The position numbers were made by a program, and so were the translations under genes. Shown piece by piece: positions 44,769 to 52,537 of a stretch of DNA of 64,000 nt (the stretch's first letter is position 1; every line of letters begins with the position of its first letter). The notes under the pieces are model-generated. The model searched no databases. It was given only the letters and a program-made list of their open reading frames with translations, and was not told where the DNA came from. This stretch comes from Roseateles_B sp041913905 (GTDB lineage: Bacteria > Pseudomonadota > Gammaproteobacteria > Burkholderiales > Burkholderiaceae_C), in the NCBI GenBank assembly GCA_041913905.1, contig JAYSEK010000017.1, forward strand, positions 31,914 through 95,913. Reading direction: 5' to 3'.

Positions 44769-45347
44769 TCAGGCCGCCGGGCCGGGCGGGCGCAGGCGCA
44801 GCACCATGAGGTCCTTGTCCAGCACCCGGCCGTCGGGCAGCACGATGGCGCCTTCCAGCCGGCCGTAGCGGGTGAAGCCGCAGTGCTCGTAGAGCCTGCG
44901 GGCGCGGGTGTTGCTGCGCGTCACGCTGAGGGTGACGAGCTGCAGCGCCTCGTCCTGGGCCAGCAGGGCCAGGGCCGCCTGCATCAGGGCGCGGCCCAGG
45001 CCGCGGCCCTGCGCGGTCTCGTCCACCATCATGCCGACGATGTGGGCGATGTGGCGGACCTTGGCCCGGCCGTCCCGCTCGGCGGACAGCGCGCCCAGCA
45101 ACTGCGGGCCCTCCCAGGCCAGCAGCGTGAAGAGGCAGTGGCCGGCGCCGCTGAGGCGGCTGCGGTAGGTCTCGGCCTCGCGCTCGCGCTCGGCGGCGGC
45201 GTCGGAGGTGAAGGCTTCCTCGTGGCGGGCCAGCATGGCATCGCGCAGGGTCTTGTAGGCCGCGAGATCGGATTCGCGCATCAGGCGGATGTCGAGCCCG
45301 GGGGGCAGGTCTTGCGGAAATCGGGAGATGGAAATGGAGATGGCCAT
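44769..45347 (-). CDS. GNAT family N-acetyltransferase
   Basis: A 192-aa acetyltransferase with the loop DETAQGRGLGRALM near residue 120, VTRSNTRARRLYEHCGF near 145 and a RimL/RimJ-like end. Two starts are possible: 45347 (chosen, MAISIS) or 45383, twelve codons earlier; neither has a good ribosome site. A GCAAGACCTGCCCCC copy of the dispersed motif overlaps its first codons. The substrate is unknown. Confidence 0.85.
   Translation of the reverse strand: MAISISISRFPQDLPPGLDIRLMRESDLAAYKTLRDAMLARHEEAFTSDAAAEREREAETYRSRLSGAGHCLFTLLAWEGPQLLGALSAERDGRAKVRHIAHIVGMMVDETAQGRGLGRALMQAALALLAQDEALQLVTLSVTRSNTRARRLYEHCGFTRYGRLEGAIVLPDGRVLDKDLMVLRLRPPGPAA
45301..45315 (-). repeat. Dispersed 15-base motif, one-mismatch copy
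   Basis: The coding strand reads GCAAGACCTGCCCCC near the start of the GNAT gene, where CAA GAC CTG encodes Gln-Asp-Leu. Confidence 0.4.
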
Positions 45348-45485
45348 GGCTGGGGATTGCTTGTGCTCGCAAGCATAGGCCATGGCGGCGGTGCCTGGCC
45401 GAGCCTGTCAGGCCTTGCAGCTTGGCAGCACGGCGGCCTTTGCCATCATGGCCCTCCTCTGCATCGACCCTGCAACGAGGAAGCC

Positions 45486-47258
45486 ATGATCCTGTCTCAT
45501 CGTCTTGCCGTCTGTCTGCTAGCCACCGCCCTGCCAGCCCTGGGGCTGGCGCAGTCGCTGTCGACCAACACCCATCCCAAGCCCCTGACCGTCGCGCAGC
45601 CGGTGGCCGCCGACCTGCGCTTCAGCGTGGACTCGAAGATGGCGCTGGGCAGCAGCGAACGCCGGCTGAGCCAGCAGCTGCGTGAGGCGGGGGCGGACTT
45701 CGTCAAGGTGCATTTCGCCGAGTTCCGCCTGCCTGCCGGGGCCTACGTACTGGTGGCCTCGGCGGATGGGCAGGAAGTGCACCGCTACGAAGGCGGGGGC
45801 GATGCCGGCGCGGCCAACCGCACCTTCGACCGCAGCCAGGGCGAGGACGGCCTGACGCGATTTGCCGCGCTGTCGGTGTTCGGCGAGAGTGCGACGGTGA
45901 CCCTGGTCCTGCCGCCGGGCGTGGCATGGGGGCCTTCGCATGCGCTGCGCATCGACCGCTTCCATGCGGGCAAGCTGGCAGCGGCGGAACGCACGCTGCT
46001 GTCGGTCTGCGGCACTGACGAGCGCCGCGACCCCGTCTGCTTCGCCGCCAGCAACCCGACCCAGGTGGACCGCACCCGCCCCGTGGCGCGCCTGCTGATG
46101 GCCGGCAGCAGCCTGTGCACCGGCTGGCGCGTGGGGCCGGACAACCGCATGTTCACCAACAACCACTGCTTCTCGGACCAGTCCACGCTGACCAACACCG
46201 AGGTCTGGTTCAACTACCAGCGCAGCAGCTGCGGCGGGAGCGCCCTGGCCGCGGTGACCAAGGTGACTGGCGGCACCCTGCTCAAGACGGACGCCACGCT
46301 GGACTACTCGCTCTTCACCATCAACAGCTTCGCCAGCGTGGCGAGTTTCGGCTACCTGGGCCTGGAGGTGCGGGATCCGGCGCTCAACGAGACCATCTAC
46401 ATCGCCCAGCACGGCGGCGGCAACCCCAAGCAGCTGGCCCTCACCAGCGACCAGGACGGCGGCGGCAACTGCAAGATCAACAATGCCAACGCCAATGGCA
46501 ACGGCACGGGCACCGACGTGGCCTATTACTGCGACACCGAGGGCGGCTCCTCGGGTTCGCCGGTGATCGCGGGCGCCAGCAACAAGACCCTCGCCCTGCA
46601 CCACTTCGGCGGCTGCACCAACCAGGGCGTGAAGATCAGCAAGATCTGGCCCCAGGTCGCGACCCATTTCAACAACCAGGTGCCTGATGGCGACACCGGC
46701 GGCACCGGCAACAACCAGCCGCCGGTGGCCAACTTCACCAGCAGCTGCACGGGTCTGAACTGCAGCTTCTCGGGCGCCGGCTCCAGCGATCCGGACGGCA
46801 GCATCGTCAACTACGCCTGGGACTTCGGTGACGGCGGCACCGGCAGCGGCCTGCAGCCGGCCCATGCCTATGCGGCAGCGGGCAGCTACACGGTCAAGCT
46901 GATCGTCACCGACGACAAGGGCGCCAGCGCCAGCAAGTCCGCCAGCGTGACGGTGACCGGCACCGGCAGCGGCTTCCCCAAGACCAACCTGTCGGCGACG
47001 AAGGGCAGCTGGCTCAGCTACACCTACACCGTGCCGGCGGGTGTCAGCAGCGTCACCTTCAGCACCAGCGGCGGCAGCGGCGACGCCGACCTCTACCTGC
47101 GCAAGGGTGCGGCGCCCACGACCAGCAGCTATGGCTGCCGTTCGTGGAAGAGCAGCAACACCGAAAGCTGCACCCTGGCCGTGGCCGCGGGTGACGTGGT
47201 CTACGTGGGGCTTTACGCCTATGCCACCTTCTCGGGTGTGACGCTGAGCCTCAAGTGA
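45486..47258 (+). CDS. Secreted trypsin-fold endopeptidase with PKD and PPC domains
   Basis: A 590-aa pre-pro-protein. Signal about 1-21, propeptide-like region about 22-170, then a chymotrypsin-fold domain similar to lysyl endopeptidases: His in FTNNHCF near 223, Asp in ATLDYSLF near 275 and Ser in GGSSGSPV near 355. Paired cysteines around VCGTDERRDPVC fit the disulfides of that group. A PKD domain (PPVANFTSS...YAWDFGDG) spans about 415-495, and a C-terminal PPC domain (DADLYLRKG) follows. It is likely an extracellular digestive protease. Its true start is 45486, preceded by GAGGAAG. Confidence 0.9.
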   Translation: MILSHRLAVCLLATALPALGLAQSLSTNTHPKPLTVAQPVAADLRFSVDSKMALGSSERRLSQQLREAGADFVKVHFAEFRLPAGAYVLVASADGQEVHRYEGGGDAGAANRTFDRSQGEDGLTRFAALSVFGESATVTLVLPPGVAWGPSHALRIDRFHAGKLAAAERTLLSVCGTDERRDPVCFAASNPTQVDRTRPVARLLMAGSSLCTGWRVGPDNRMFTNNHCFSDQSTLTNTEVWFNYQRSSCGGSALAAVTKVTGGTLLKTDATLDYSLFTINSFASVASFGYLGLEVRDPALNETIYIAQHGGGNPKQLALTSDQDGGGNCKINNANANGNGTGTDVAYYCDTEGGSSGSPVIAGASNKTLALHHFGGCTNQGVKISKIWPQVATHFNNQVPDGDTGGTGNNQPPVANFTSSCTGLNCSFSGAGSSDPDGSIVNYAWDFGDGGTGSGLQPAHAYAAAGSYTVKLIVTDDKGASASKSASVTVTGTGSGFPKTNLSATKGSWLSYTYTVPAGVSSVTFSTSGGSGDADLYLRKGAAPTTSSYGCRSWKSSNTESCTLAVAAGDVVYVGLYAYATFSGVTLSLK

Positions 47259-47291
47259 GCCAGCGCCGGCGGCCGCACGCCGTCGGCCGCA

Positions 47292-48011
47292 TCAAAGGAC
47301 GGGCCCTGCGGGGCCTGTCACTTGTTCAGCTGCCGCATCGCCACCCGTGTTCCGCCAGCGTTCGGCCAGGCCTTGCAGCGCTTCGGGCGTGTTGGCGTTG
47401 GCCAGCATCAGGGCATCGGAGGGTCGGTCCAGGCGCAGCCGGGCGTGAGGCTGGCCGCTGAGCCAGCCGCCCAGGCGGCGTTCGCCGGCGTCCAACGCCC
47501 GCTCCAGCGGTGCCGCCAGCGAGCGGTGCAGCAGGGCGAAGGCCGGGTGCAGGCGCCATCCGCCGCGCTCGTCGTCCGGCCCTTCCACCAGCGCGATGCG
47601 CGCGCCCGGCACTTGGCCGAGGGCAGCGGCCAGGCGCTCCGCCAGGTCCGGCACCAGGGCCGGGCTGTCGCAGGGCACGCTCAGCAGCCAGTCGGTCCGG
47701 CAGGCCTGCAACCCGGTCAGCAGGCCAGCCAGGGGGCCCAGGAATCCGGGCCGGCTGTCCGGCAGCACGGGCACGCCCAGCCGGGCATACACGTCCACAT
47801 TGCGGTTGGCGCTGATCAGCACCTGCCGCACCTGTGGCGCCAGCCGTTCCAATGCATGCGCCGCGAGCGGACGGCCGAGCAGGGGCAGCAGGCCCTTGTC
47901 CTGCCCGCCCATGCGCCGGCCCTCGCCGCCGGCCAGGATCAGGCCGGTGATCTGGACGGGGCCCGTGGGCGCCGCAGGATCGCTCGGCACTGATGAAGAG
48001 GCGTCATCCAT
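47292..48011 (-). CDS. mobA: Molybdenum cofactor guanylyltransferase
   Basis: MobA joins GMP to molybdopterin to form the MGD cofactor. The 239-aa protein has the nucleotide-binding start GLILAGGEGRRMGGQDKGLL (read in two parts, residues 22-42) and the conserved PCDSPALV near 120. I chose the ATG at 48011, which gives a slightly long N-terminus of about 20 residues before the first motif; an in-frame extension upstream has no family likeness. moaA follows upstream on the same strand, 229 bases away. Confidence 0.9.
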   Translation of the reverse strand: MDDASSSVPSDPAAPTGPVQITGLILAGGEGRRMGGQDKGLLPLLGRPLAAHALERLAPQVRQVLISANRNVDVYARLGVPVLPDSRPGFLGPLAGLLTGLQACRTDWLLSVPCDSPALVPDLAERLAAALGQVPGARIALVEGPDDERGGWRLHPAFALLHRSLAAPLERALDAGERRLGGWLSGQPHARLRLDRPSDALMLANANTPEALQGLAERWRNTGGDAAAEQVTGPAGPVL

Positions 48012-48197
48012 GGGGCCGCCGCCGCGCCGGTTGCATGAACCAGCCTGTCCGGGTCTTGTGGACACGTTCGGAAGGGAAAGGTGGCATGGCGGCAGGCCTT
48101 CCCGAGCCCGCACGGCGCTTCGCACCAAGGACGGGCCCACGCCAGTGGCCCACAGGCACGACGCCCGAGGATCCGGCTCCGCCGGTCCTACGGGCGT

Positions 48198-48240
48198 GCC
48201 CCCTTGAGGGGGCCGGCGAAGCCGGTAGGGGGGGAGCCAA
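48198..48240 (-). repeat. Double-hairpin palindromic element after moaA
   Basis: Two adjacent stems: GCCCCC-TTGA-GGGGGC (48198-48213) and CCGGC-GAA-GCCGG (48213-48225), followed by GGTAGGGGGG whose G-run could also pair with the first C-run. It begins one base after the moaA stop in the direction of transcription. The form resembles the intergenic palindromes frequent in Burkholderiales and may act as transcription terminator. Confidence 0.55.
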
Positions 48241-49377
48241 TCAGCCTCCGATGTAATGCATCTCGATGCGCCGCTGCCCGCTGCCCGGCTCGGCCGCGAG
48301 CTGCGAGCGCAGTTCGGAATAGCGGTCGGCACGGCGGTTCCACAGCGCGGCCAGGGTGGCGGCGAGGGCCTCGTCGTCCAGGGCCGCATGGCCGCGCTCG
48401 CCGCGCAGCAGGGCGCGCAGGTCGTGGCCGCCGCTGGCGAACAGGCAGGTGTAGAGCTGCCCCTCGGTGGAGAGCCGGGCGCGGTTGCAGTCCCCGCAGA
48501 AGGCCTGGGTGACGCTGGAGATCAGGCCGATCTCGCCCGAGCCGTCGGCATAGCCCCAGCGCTCGGCGGTCTCGCCCGGTGCGCTGGCCGACAGCGGCAC
48601 CAGCTCCCAGTGCTCGCGCAGGCGCGCCAGCACCTGGGCGGAGGGCAGCACCTCGTCCATGCACCAGCCGTTGCTGGCGCCGACGTCCATGTACTCGATG
48701 AAGCGCAGGATCACGCCCGTGCCCTTGAAATGCCGGGCCAGGGGCAGGATCTGGTCCTCGTTCGTGCCGCGCTTGACCACCATGTTCACCTTGATGGGGC
48801 CCAGACCGACCGCCTGGGCGGCCTCGATGCCCGCCAGCACCTCGGCCACCGGGAAGCCGACGTCGTTCATGCGCTGGAAGATGGCGTCATCCAGCGCGTC
48901 CAGGCTCACCGTGACGCGCTGCAGGCCGGCGTCCTTCAGCGCACGGGCCTTGCGGGCCAGCAGCGAGCCGTTGGTCGTCAGCGTCAGGTCCAGCGGCCGG
49001 CCCTCGGGCGTGCGCAGGGGCGCCAGCAGCTCGACCAGCCGCTCCACGTGCTTGCGCAGCAGGGGCTCGCCCCCGGTCAGCCGCAGCTTCTGCACCCCCA
49101 GCTGCACGAAGACACGGGCCAGCCGCGTGATCTCCTCGAAGCTCAGCAGCTCCGCGTGCGAGAGGAAGGGGTGGTAGTGGTCAAAGACCTCCTTGGGCAT
49201 GCAGTAGCTGCAGCGGAAGTTGCAGCGGTCCGTCACCGAAATGCGCAGATCGCGCAAGGGCCGGCCGCGGGCGTCCAGCAGGGCCGTGCCGGGCGCGGGC
49301 AGCGTGATCCCGGCCGGCCGCGGCGGCACGGGGGAGCGCTGGCGCTGGTCCAGCAGGGGGATCACACGTTCGGACAT
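48241..49377 (-). CDS. moaA: GTP 3',8-cyclase (radical SAM) MoaA
   Basis: MoaA opens molybdopterin synthesis by converting GTP to 3',8-cyclo-GTP. The 378-aa protein has the radical-SAM cluster motif CNFRCSYC near residue 53, the GGEPLLR segment near 102, the second cluster cysteines in FCGDCNRARLS and YTCLF near 300, and the conserved terminal GG. I place the start at 49377; a long upstream extension is open but not family-like. mobA lies downstream, though the rest of the moa/moe set is not in the window. Confidence 0.95.
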   Translation of the reverse strand: MSERVIPLLDQRQRSPVPPRPAGITLPAPGTALLDARGRPLRDLRISVTDRCNFRCSYCMPKEVFDHYHPFLSHAELLSFEEITRLARVFVQLGVQKLRLTGGEPLLRKHVERLVELLAPLRTPEGRPLDLTLTTNGSLLARKARALKDAGLQRVTVSLDALDDAIFQRMNDVGFPVAEVLAGIEAAQAVGLGPIKVNMVVKRGTNEDQILPLARHFKGTGVILRFIEYMDVGASNGWCMDEVLPSAQVLARLREHWELVPLSASAPGETAERWGYADGSGEIGLISSVTQAFCGDCNRARLSTEGQLYTCLFASGGHDLRALLRGERGHAALDDEALAATLAALWNRRADRYSELRSQLAAEPGSGQRRIEMHYIGG

Positions 49378-49570
49378 GGCCTCATTGTGCCGTGGCCGGC
49401 CGGTGGGTGGCGGCGCAAGGGGGTTGGGCTTGAGCGAGGTCAAGACGGCTGTCCGGTGAGAGTCTTCCAAGGTGGCGCCGGGCGACACCGCCAGCGGTGA
49501 CAAGTCACGGAAATGCCTGGCTTGGCCCTCTCCGTCAGCTTGGCGTGGGCCTGGGGTCGATCATGGCCCT

Positions 49571-50353
49571 ATGTGCGCGCACGACCCGCTACCCTCTCGT
49601 CGCCGGTGCCTGCGGGCCTTGCTGGGTGCGGGTGCAATGGCCGCGCCGGCCTGGGCAGCCCCGCCGCCCCCGGGCCTGAGCCAGTTGCTGGGCTATGCGC
49701 ACCCGCTCCCGCCGCTGAGCTACGAGGAAGGCGGACGTGTCCAGGGTCTGTTCGCCGACCTGTTCCGTGACATGGCGACCCAGCTGGGATTGCCGGCCAT
49801 GGTGGAGATCCAGCCCTTTTTGCGCCTGCAGCAGTCGGCCATGCTGGGTCCGGGCGTGGTGGCCTTTCCTCTGGTGCGTCTGCCCGAACGCGAGGAGATG
49901 TACCAGTGGATCGGCCCCGTGCTGCGCCGCCGGGTGATGCTCTACCGCCTGGCCCAGCGCAGCGACCTGGAATTCAGGGGCTGGTCGCGCCTGGGCACGG
50001 CCCAGATCGTGGTCAACAAGGGCACGGTCACCCACCGCAAGCTGCTGGAGGAATTCCATGTGCCGCCAGCGCAGCTGCAGGTGTCCGCCAACTACACGAC
50101 GGCGCTGCGCATGCTGGTCGCCGGACGGGCCGAATTCCTGGCCATGAACGAGCTGGCCGCGGCCTGGGCGGCCCGCCAACTGGGCCTGGCCGCCGACATG
50201 CTGCGCCCCGTGCAGGAGATCGACGGCGACGGTGCCTACTGGTTCGGCGTCGTGCCCGGTGACCGTGCGCTGGCCCAGTTGCTGCAGGAAGCGCTGGAGC
50301 AGCTGCGCCGCCAAGGACGCTTGGACACGCTGCGCCGGCAGTACGGCATCTGA
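49571..50353 (+). CDS. Periplasmic solute-binding protein (SBP_bac_3 type)
   Basis: A 260-aa protein. The N-terminus has SRRRCLR before a hydrophobic stretch ending near AWAAP, so Tat export is possible. The body follows the amino-acid SBP fold, with a weakly conserved ligand site (HPLPPLSYEEGGRVQGLFADL) and IVVNKGTVTHRKLLEE, where true transport SBPs have a similar loop. No permease is adjacent. It ends 40 bases before the inverted repeat that precedes the graspetide operon. Confidence 0.8.
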   Translation: MCAHDPLPSRRRCLRALLGAGAMAAPAWAAPPPPGLSQLLGYAHPLPPLSYEEGGRVQGLFADLFRDMATQLGLPAMVEIQPFLRLQQSAMLGPGVVAFPLVRLPEREEMYQWIGPVLRRRVMLYRLAQRSDLEFRGWSRLGTAQIVVNKGTVTHRKLLEEFHVPPAQLQVSANYTTALRMLVAGRAEFLAMNELAAAWAARQLGLAADMLRPVQEIDGDGAYWFGVVPGDRALAQLLQEALEQLRRQGRLDTLRRQYGI

Positions 50354-50393
50354 GCAGGTCGACGGCGACGCCATGTCGCCCCCGTCCGGCCAT

Positions 50394-50484
50394 CCTGTAA
50401 GCCTTTACAGGGATGACCTTGCGCACTCAATAACGGGGCAGAGCGTATGCAAGACTCGCGGCGCCCGGCGAGGGAGCCGGGTGC
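50394..50484 (+). promoter_or_regulatory. Promoter, operator and leader hairpin of the graspetide operon
   Basis: An inverted repeat CCTGTAA-GCCT-TTACAGG (50394-50411) contains TTTACA (50404-50409), a good -35 match. CTCAAT follows at 16-base spacing as a weak -10. Binding at the repeat would block this promoter. Further down, GCGCCCGGC/GCCGGGTGC (50461-50484) forms a 9-bp hairpin in the leader RNA just before the ribosome site of the precursor gene. Confidence 0.45.
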
Positions 50485-50508
50485 TACTTACCTCATCTAG
50501 GAGAAATG

Positions 50509-50682
50509 ATGTCTCAAGAAATCAAGACCAACGCCCCCGCCGCACTGACCGCCGAGCGCGTGCTGGCTCGCAAGCTGGCCCAAGAGCTGAGCACCGAAGA
50601 GCTGCAGCAGGTGTCTGGCGGCCACACCCCGCCCAAGGGCGAGACCTGCAGCGGCTCCGACTGCGACGTGTCGACTAAATAA
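50509..50682 (+). CDS. Graspetide-type RiPP precursor peptide
   Basis: A 57-aa peptide. Residues 1-38 form a helical, charged leader ending in the double-glycine motif (STEELQQVSGG); the remaining 19-residue core starts HTPPKGETC and ends SDCDVSTK. The core has several Thr/Ser hydroxyls, three acidic residues, two Lys and two Cys: the groups an ATP-grasp ligase joins as esters or amides. Two ATGs are adjacent; AGGAG is two bases from the first and five from the second, so I chose the second. An ATP-grasp gene follows. Confidence 0.75.
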   Translation: MSQEIKTNAPAALTAERVLARKLAQELSTEELQQVSGGHTPPKGETCSGSDCDVSTK

Positions 50683-50691
50683 TGCAGACAG

Positions 50692-50722
50692 GGCACGGCC
50701 AGCGCTGGGCGTCGACCGTGCC
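50692..50722 (+). promoter_or_regulatory. Hairpin between precursor and ATP-grasp gene
   Basis: GGCACGG/CCGTGCC arms enclose 17 bases that contain their own palindrome CCAGCGCTGG. It lies 10 bases after the precursor stop and 11 before the ATP-grasp ATG, with no T-run. Like the hairpin in the bufferin locus, it may keep precursor mRNA above enzyme mRNA. Confidence 0.5.
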
Positions 50723-50732
50723 TGCTTTCATC

Positions 50733-51884
50733 ATGAATCTCGACGTTCTGATTTCAACGGTGCCCGACGACATCCACGCGGGCACGGTCTCCCTGGCCCT
50801 GGAGCGACATGGCGCGCGCGTGCGACGCTGGTACCCCTCGGCCTATCCTCTGGGCGATACCCTGTCCTTCTCGATCGACGGCGATGGCCGCGCGAGCAAC
50901 CGTCTGGACTGGCAGGACGACAGCCTGGAGCTGGACCGCTGCCAGATCGGCAGCTTCTGGTATCGCCGCCAGGGCAGCCCCACGCTGTCCGGGGCGCTGC
51001 ATCCCGCCGACCACTACATGGCGCTGAAGTCCACCCAGCGCATCACGGACGACACCGTGGCCCGGCTGTCCGCACGGGCTGTCCTGCCGGTGAACCCGTT
51101 TTACCAGGCCGACATCGTCGAGCGGTCCAAGATGCTGCAGCTGCGCCAGGCCGTGGACCTGGGCCTGGCCTGCCCCACCACCCTGATCAGCAACGATCCC
51201 GCTGAGATCCGGGCCTTCATCCGTCGCCATGAGGGTGAGGTGGTGTTCAAGTCCCTGTTCTTCTCCGTCTGGGACAGCGACGCCGGCAAGGCGACCAACT
51301 TCACCGCCGCCGTGGGCCTGGACGATCTGCCCAGCGATGCCATCTTGCGCTCCTGCCCTGGCATCTTCCAGCGCCGCATCGACAAGGCCTACGAGCTGCG
51401 CGTCGTGGTGATGGGGACCCATGTGACCGCCCTGCGTCTGGAGTCCCAGGCACAGGATCCCTCGCGGCTGGACTGGCGTGTGCTGGGCGGTGCCGTCCCC
51501 ATGCGGCCGGTGACGCTGGACGCGACCCTGCGCCAGCAATGCGTGGACCTGATCCACGGCCTGGGCCTGTGCTTCGGCAGCATCGACCTGATCGTCGATC
51601 TGGATGAGCGGCCGGTGTTCCTGGAGGTGAACCAGCAGGGGCAGTTCCTCTGGCTGGAGGAGCACTGCCCGGAGATACCGCTCAGCGATACCATGGCGCA
51701 GTTCCTGCTGTCCAAGGATGGCCGCTTCGCCGGGCCCACGCGCTCGCCGCGCCTGTCCTTCAATGCCGCCCGCGACGAAGCCTGGGACCGCGTGCAGGCC
51801 GACCTGCAAGCCTACGATTTCGAGTTGGTCCGCAACGACGTCACCGTGGCGGAGCCGGCCACCGAGTTCGGGGCCCAGTCATGA
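50733..51884 (+). CDS. MvdC/MvdD-like ATP-grasp RiPP ligase
   Basis: A 383-aa enzyme of the family that makes omega-ester or omega-amide links in graspetides. The N-terminal pre-ATP-grasp part contains the family segment FWYRRQGSP near residue 75. The ATP-grasp core has the Lys in VVFKSLF near 170 and the metal-binding FLEVNQQGQFLWLE near 297, matching the E-x-N-x-x-G-Q-x-x-W-L-E signature of MvdC/MvdD. The start at 50733 gives the normal MvdD-like N-terminus. It overlaps the DUF6624 gene as ATGA. Confidence 0.87.
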   Translation: MNLDVLISTVPDDIHAGTVSLALERHGARVRRWYPSAYPLGDTLSFSIDGDGRASNRLDWQDDSLELDRCQIGSFWYRRQGSPTLSGALHPADHYMALKSTQRITDDTVARLSARAVLPVNPFYQADIVERSKMLQLRQAVDLGLACPTTLISNDPAEIRAFIRRHEGEVVFKSLFFSVWDSDAGKATNFTAAVGLDDLPSDAILRSCPGIFQRRIDKAYELRVVVMGTHVTALRLESQAQDPSRLDWRVLGGAVPMRPVTLDATLRQQCVDLIHGLGLCFGSIDLIVDLDERPVFLEVNQQGQFLWLEEHCPEIPLSDTMAQFLLSKDGRFAGPTRSPRLSFNAARDEAWDRVQADLQAYDFELVRNDVTVAEPATEFGAQS

Positions 51885-52525
51885 GGCCGGTGCGTCTGCA
51901 CGGCCACCGACTGCTGCCGGCCCTTGTCCTTTCGCTGGCGGCCTGGCTGGTCCCGGCCGCCCACGCGGACGGCGACCCGGCCACTTCGGCGGTCACGGCG
52001 CAGCTGCAATCCTGGCGCGACCAGGACCAGGCCCTGATGGGGCAGCCCGACAGCCCTGCGACACGGGCCGAGCGGCGGCGTCTCAGCGAGGCCTTCCGCG
52101 CCTGGGTCCGGGCGCAGGGCTGGCCGCTGCGCTCGATGGTGGGCGCGTCTGGTGCGCAGTCGGCCTGGCTGCTGGTCCAGCATGCCGACCACGACCCCGC
52201 CTGGCAGCGCGAGGCGCTGGACCTGATGGAGCAACTGCTCCCGCGTGACGAAGTCAATGCCAGCGACCTGGCCTATCTGCGCGACCGGGTGGCCATGGCC
52301 ACCCAAGGCCGTCAGCGCTATGGCACGCAGGGCGCCTGCAAGGGCCCTGGGCAGTGGGAACCCTTCCCCATCGAGGCGCCTGACACGCTGGACCAGCGTC
52401 GCGCATCCATGGGCCTGGCGAGCATGGAGCGTTACGAGGCCCAGGCCTCGCGCGTGCTGTGCAGCAAAGAGCGTCTGGCGGCCATCGCTGCGCCTGTCGG
52501 ACAGACCGCCTCCCCGGCACATTGA
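51881..52525 (+). CDS. Exported DUF6624 protein in the graspetide operon
   Basis: A 214-aa protein with a Sec signal ending at AHADG (about residue 31). The body matches DUF6624: WPLRSMVGASGAQSAWLLVQHADHDPAWQ (read in parts, near 85-110), DLAYLRDRVAMATQGRQRYGTQ near 130-150, and a late Cys pair. No enzyme activity is known. Translational coupling to the ligase implies a joint role, perhaps as periplasmic receptor, immunity factor or processing partner; all of these are guesses. Confidence 0.75.
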   Translation: MRPVRLHGHRLLPALVLSLAAWLVPAAHADGDPATSAVTAQLQSWRDQDQALMGQPDSPATRAERRRLSEAFRAWVRAQGWPLRSMVGASGAQSAWLLVQHADHDPAWQREALDLMEQLLPRDEVNASDLAYLRDRVAMATQGRQRYGTQGACKGPGQWEPFPIEAPDTLDQRRASMGLASMERYEAQASRVLCSKERLAAIAAPVGQTASPAH

Positions 52526-52537
52526 CATTGGGCCCGG

